Shown: in pieces, positions 5,758 through 7,881 of the stretch
How positions within the stretch are numbered: the stretch's first letter is position 1
Layout of the letters: each line of letters opens with the position of its first letter
Assembly: GCA_016235225.1 (NCBI GenBank)
Contig: JACRLS010000266.1
Coordinates: forward strand, 1-7,881
Direction of reading: 5' to 3'
Length of the DNA stretch: 7,881 nucleotides
Source of the DNA: Nitrospirota bacterium
Lineage (GTDB): Bacteria > Nitrospirota > Nitrospiria > Nitrospirales > Nitrospiraceae
Made by a program: the position numbers and the translations under genes
The notes under the pieces: model-generated
Told to the model about the DNA's origin: nothing
Seen by the model: only the letters and a program-made list of their open reading frames with translations
The model's database searches: none

Positions 5758-5782
5758 TTGTCCGTCGCGCGCGGACGAGTCG
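5758..5782 (+). repeat. GC-rich stem-loop repeat, copy D (3' of brnA)
   Basis: The central CGCGCGCGGACGAG matches copies A and B exactly, and about 19 of 25 bases agree overall. The flanks differ but still pair: left TTGTCCG and right CGGACCAA form a stem with one bulge. It lies 97 nt beyond the brnA stop and upstream of the DUF4395 gene. Confidence 0.65.
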
Positions 5783-5857
5783 GACCAACAATCCATCCTC
5801 ACCGGCAGACCCGCTTCGCGATGAGCGCCGGTCAATTGCTTAATTCAAGACTTGCGT

Positions 5858-5874
5858 TCACGCATGGTGCGTGA
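5858..5874 (-). terminator. Stem-loop just downstream of brnA, possible terminator
   Basis: TCACGCA (5858-5864) and TGCGTGA (5868-5874) form a perfect 7-bp stem with a 3-nt loop, starting 5 nt after the brnA stop. No T-rich tail follows on the minus strand, so it may be a 3'-end stabiliser rather than an intrinsic terminator. Confidence 0.35.
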
Positions 5875-5879
5875 CCGGC

Positions 5880-6173
5880 TCATGCGGCGTGAGAGGCGGC
5901 TTTTTCCAATAACTCGTGAATGAGCGTCTGGTATGGCTTCTGTTGCCTGGCGGCCATCTGCCGCAACTGATTCAAGAGACGTGGCGAGAGTCGAATGGCG
6001 ATGAGCTGTTTGGCCATTCCACTGGACGGCCTGCCCACTCGCCGCATGCGTTTTAATTGCGCATCGGCCGCTTCCGGGATGTCCGAACAATCAATCTGCG
6101 AGTCGGGAATATGCCGCACGCTCTCTTCGCCTCGCCTGTCTCGCGCTGACGATCCGGATCGTTTCTTTTTCAT
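5880..6173 (-). CDS. brnA: BrnA-family ribbon-helix-helix antitoxin
   Basis: The predicted protein has 97 aa. ATG 6173 is set by AGGAG (complement of 6182-6186) at 8-nt spacing, inside the end of the toxin gene. The Lys-rich opening MKKKRSGSS and the IDCSDIPE motif (27-34) are typical of BrnA. The C-terminal half is a ribbon-helix-helix fold: strand KQLIAIRLS (55-63), helix PRLLNQLRQMAARQ, and helix KPYQTLIHELLEKAA (79-93), with the family's YQTLI motif. BrnA binds and blocks the BrnT ribonuclease and represses its own operon. It overlaps the brnT reading frame by 83 nt. The antitoxin is intact while its toxin partner is frameshifted, so it may now act only as a regulator or anti-addiction remnant; that is inference. 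Confidence 0.88.
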   Translation of the reverse strand: MKKKRSGSSARDRRGEESVRHIPDSQIDCSDIPEAADAQLKRMRRVGRPSSGMAKQLIAIRLSPRLLNQLRQMAARQQKPYQTLIHELLEKAASHAA

Positions 6174-6380
6174 GTTCCGTTCTCCTGATCGTATACACCA
6201 CGAAGAGGATTCGCCCTGTTACAGACTGCCCGATGCGTTGACGCCGATGCTCCCTGGTTGAGTGCTCCGCATCGTCACCATCCAACCCGTTGGCATCCCC
6301 GGAGACCGTCGCGGCTTCTCCGAATGGAATCCCGTGCTTCTCGAAATTCGCGATGCCTTGCGATTGTCCCACGAGAACAC
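6091..6380 (-). pseudogene. brnT: BrnT-family toxin gene, frameshifted near its N-terminus
   Basis: From GTG 6380 the frame reads MFSWDNRKAS, matching the BrnT opening F-x-WD-x-x-KA. One base is missing at about 6351-6353. The next frame then continues ANFEKHGIPFGEAATV, giving the family motif WDxxKAxxNxxKHG with exact spacing once a base is restored. The remainder is intact: DAEHSTREHRRQRIGQS, GRILFVVYTIR and ETIRIVSARQARRRERAAY, the BrnT RNase core. As written, an open frame from ATG 6411 covers the C-terminal part with a wrong N-terminus lacking the WD-KA segment; the frame from GTG 6380 or 6407 ends early. BrnT is a RelE-fold ribonuclease toxin. Natural inactivation, assembly error and recoding are all possible. 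Confidence 0.8.
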
Positions 6381-6383
6381 GTG

Positions 6384-6416
6384 ACTGTATATACAGTAAT
6401 TCGGCACCCATTACAA
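6384..6416 (-). promoter_or_regulatory. Candidate brnTA promoter overlapping a 14-bp perfect palindrome
   Basis: ACTGTATATACAGT (6384-6397) is a perfect palindrome. On the minus strand TTGTAA (6416-6411) and TATATA (6393-6388) are spaced by 17 nt, a reasonable sigma-70 pair. The palindrome covers the -10, as expected for an operator bound by the BrnA ribbon-helix-helix protein or the toxin-antitoxin complex. GTG 6380 begins 7 nt after the -10, so the transcript would be leaderless. The palindrome is certain; its function is inferred. Confidence 0.5.
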
Positions 6417-6723
6417 TCCGTACGGCGCTGGTGACCCATCATAATCCGACGGACACCCCCACCGTCCCCAACAACGCGTGATGGGGATCAATAGCGTATG
6501 GCCATGCGAGGAGAGGCTGCCACGACAAGATACGAGCGACGAGGAACGTCTCGCCAGAGCTGATGACGTATGGCGGGAACGAGAGAGGTATCTCGTGAAA
6601 CGTCTCTCGTTAGGGATCAGAGCTGGTAGCTGAAAGCTGACCGCTGGTCGCTTCGCTCGCGAGATATGAACGACGAGCAACGAACGACGTCCGGGGCGCG
6701 CTTCACGCTTCACGAAGAACGCC
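6412..6723. other. 312-bp non-coding stretch between the aldo/keto reductase and brnTA
   Basis: No credible gene is seen; the one long open frame here is low-complexity and lacks any domain. The stretch holds the upstream side of the brnTA promoter, a 9-bp hairpin AACGAGAGA (6578-6586) / TCTCTCGTT (6603-6611) with a 16-nt loop, and a patchwork of degenerate 7-nt tandem words described separately. The hairpin lies about 110 nt after the reductase stop. Confidence 0.6.
6615..6721. repeat. Degenerate heptanucleotide tandem arrays
   Basis: Three adjacent blocks have a 7-nt period with different words. GCTGGTA-GCTGAAA (6622-6635) is followed by GCTGACC, GCTGGTC and GCTTCGC to 6656. GAACGAC, GAGCAAC and GAACGAC run from 6668 to 6688. 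CTTCACG twice plus AAGAACG runs from 6701 to 6721. Similar words occur near 6527-6547 (ATACGAGCGACGAGGAACG). The shared period with changing words argues for a common generating process rather than chance. Confidence 0.65.
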
Positions 6724-7818
6724 TCAAGAGAGTCCGTGCTGTTCGCGGCCGATCTGGCCGTCGTACCGGTTGGAGGATTTGAACGGCTCGAACCGCCCCT
6801 CCTTCGCGTGCTGCGCGACACGCGTCCGAAGCGCCTGCATCTCGGCCACAGTCATCGGCGTGAAGCGTCGCACGGCGTCGAGATTCTGTTGCAGCACCTG
6901 CCGCGAGTCGATCCCGCTCACTATGGAGGCCACCGGGAGGCTCAGCACATAGCGGAGGGCTTCTTCCACGGTCATAATACCCTGCTTGATCGGCTCCCCG
7001 TTCCCGCTCAACGTCTTCATCGCGAGCGGGGCGATGCCGCGTCGATTCAGAACCGGCAGCACCTCATGCTCAAAGCTCCGGTAGGTGGCGTCGAAGACAT
7101 TCAGCGGCAACTGGCAGGCATCGAACGGGAACTCATGCGCCAGCATCTTGAGATGGATCTTCGGATCTTTGTGACCGGTGAAGCCGATGAACCGCACCTT
7201 GCCCTGGCGCTTGGCTTCCAGCAACGCCTCGGCTGCCCCACCGGGCGCAAAGTGCCGGTCCGGATCGTCGTCATAAATCACTTCGTGAATCTGCCACAGG
7301 TCCACATAGTCCGTGCGCAGGCGACGCAGGGATTCTTCCAACTGCTGCATCGCCACCCGCTTGTCCCGTCCGTGCGAGCACACCTTGGTCATGAGGAAGA
7401 CCTGTTGCCGCCGACCCTGGAGCGCGTTGCCCATCCATTCTTCGGATCGTCCGCCGTGGTACTCCCAGGCGTTGTCCAGGAAGGTGACACCGGCCTCGAG
7501 GGCTTCATGCAGCAGCCGTGTCGCCTCGGCTTCCGAACTCATGCGTCCCCAATGCGCGCCCCCGAAACAGAGCGCCGAGACCTGTACGCCTGTCTTGCCC
7601 AACGGGCGCTTGGGGATCTCGCCGGTGGCGCGGCTCGGCCCGGACGCCGGCGGCTCCGGCACGGCCTCGACGCCGGCCTGCCGTTGCGCCATGGCGTGAG
7701 CCAGTTCTCGCGGGCCGCTCAAGGCCATGACCGACCCGACCACGCCGAGTGTCTTCAACATCTGGCGTCGGTCGAGCGGTTTCGACCAGATGTCCGGTGT
7801 CGGGGTTTTGTCTGTCAT
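6724..7818 (-). CDS. Aldo/keto reductase with a twin-arginine (Tat) signal
   Basis: The predicted protein has 364 aa from ATG 7818, chosen for GAAGGG just upstream with 5-nt spacing; a longer frame from GTG 7869 has no such site. Residues 13-44 form a Tat-type signal: KPLDRRQMLKTLGVVG with R17-R18 followed by a hydrophobic segment to about S34. A Pro-rich linker leads to the reductase domain at about residue 70 (RPLGKTGVQVSALCFGG). The catalytic tetrad is D115, Y120 (DNAWEY), K145 (LMTKV) and H178 (LWQIHEV). LPVASIVSGIDS, near residue 310, lies in the usual NADPH-binding part of the barrel. It most resembles the AKR family whose members reduce sugars or unknown carbonyls; the substrate is unknown. 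Tat export implies a folded, perhaps cofactor-loaded enzyme outside the cytoplasm. It is transcribed alone. Confidence 0.92.
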   Translation of the reverse strand: MTDKTPTPDIWSKPLDRRQMLKTLGVVGSVMALSGPRELAHAMAQRQAGVEAVPEPPASGPSRATGEIPKRPLGKTGVQVSALCFGGAHWGRMSSEAEATRLLHEALEAGVTFLDNAWEYHGGRSEEWMGNALQGRRQQVFLMTKVCSHGRDKRVAMQQLEESLRRLRTDYVDLWQIHEVIYDDDPDRHFAPGGAAEALLEAKRQGKVRFIGFTGHKDPKIHLKMLAHEFPFDACQLPLNVFDATYRSFEHEVLPVLNRRGIAPLAMKTLSGNGEPIKQGIMTVEEALRYVLSLPVASIVSGIDSRQVLQQNLDAVRRFTPMTVAEMQALRTRVAQHAKEGRFEPFKSSNRYDGQIGREQHGLS

Positions 7819-7881
7819 GAGTGCCCTTCTCGATCCGTCCGAGGGCATGGGGGTAAAAAAGGGGAACACCGACGTCCTCTC

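Noticed and set aside
3819..5782. Copies A-D as a CRISPR array or classical integron attC sites
   Set aside because: Spacing is 580-680 bp with genes between, so it is not CRISPR. The conserved attC core triplet with GTTRRRY/RYYYAAC ends is not seen and no integrase is present.
6384..6397. ACTGTATATACAGT as a LexA SOS box
   Set aside because: The half-sites CTGT and ACAG are 4 nt apart, not the 8 nt of the gammaproteobacterial LexA site, and no SOS gene is adjacent.
6411..6821. Minus-strand open frame of 136 codons across the spacer upstream of brnTA
   Set aside because: Its translation is mostly the heptanucleotide arrays and overlaps the C-terminus of the reductase gene in another frame; Ser/Arg-rich with no domain.

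Overview
This 7.9-kb window is a moderately GC-rich (roughly 58-60%) bacterial chromosome segment of accessory character. It carries small stress or unknown-function genes, two type II toxin-antitoxin modules, one orphan co-chaperonin gene and many small palindromic repeats. The gene content, and intergenic phrase repeats of a style familiar from Nitrospira-type genomes, suggest a member of Nitrospirota. No phylogenetic marker is present, so that is an inference from recall. No tRNA, rRNA, CRISPR array, integrase or intact transposase is visible.

Plus-strand half (61-3699). A QueG-like double [4Fe-4S] protein with a C-terminal SCP2-type domain is followed 19 nt later by an antibiotic-biosynthesis-monooxygenase (ABM) fold protein. 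Next comes a small DUF1059 protein whose last 36 codons are supplied by an inserted 138-bp repeat element with perfect 20-bp terminal inverted repeats. A SnoaL/NTF2-like protein, a four-helix membrane protein and a TfoX-N-domain gene broken by two opposite frameshifts complete this side.

Convergence zone (3700-3955). It holds no gene. It contains an imperfect inverted repeat, a GC-rich 25-bp repeat core and short hairpins.

Minus-strand half (3956-7818). In transcription order from the right: a Tat-signal aldo/keto reductase; a 312-bp non-coding stretch of degenerate heptanucleotide arrays; a BrnT/BrnA module whose toxin gene is frameshifted while the antitoxin is intact; a DUF4395 membrane protein; a RelE/ParE toxin with a Phd/YefM-like antitoxin; and an atypical GroES with a Lys-rich insertion and no groEL beside it.

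The most striking organisation is that each of the four transcription units brnTA, DUF4395, relE-TA and groES is followed 31-112 nt after its stop codon by one copy, always in the same orientation, of a related GC-rich stem-loop repeat. The 20-nt core is CGCCGCGCGCGGACGAGGCG. This gives the region a cassette-like look. The genes do not form an obvious shared pathway; the common theme is stress response, genome plasticity and repeat-driven remodelling.
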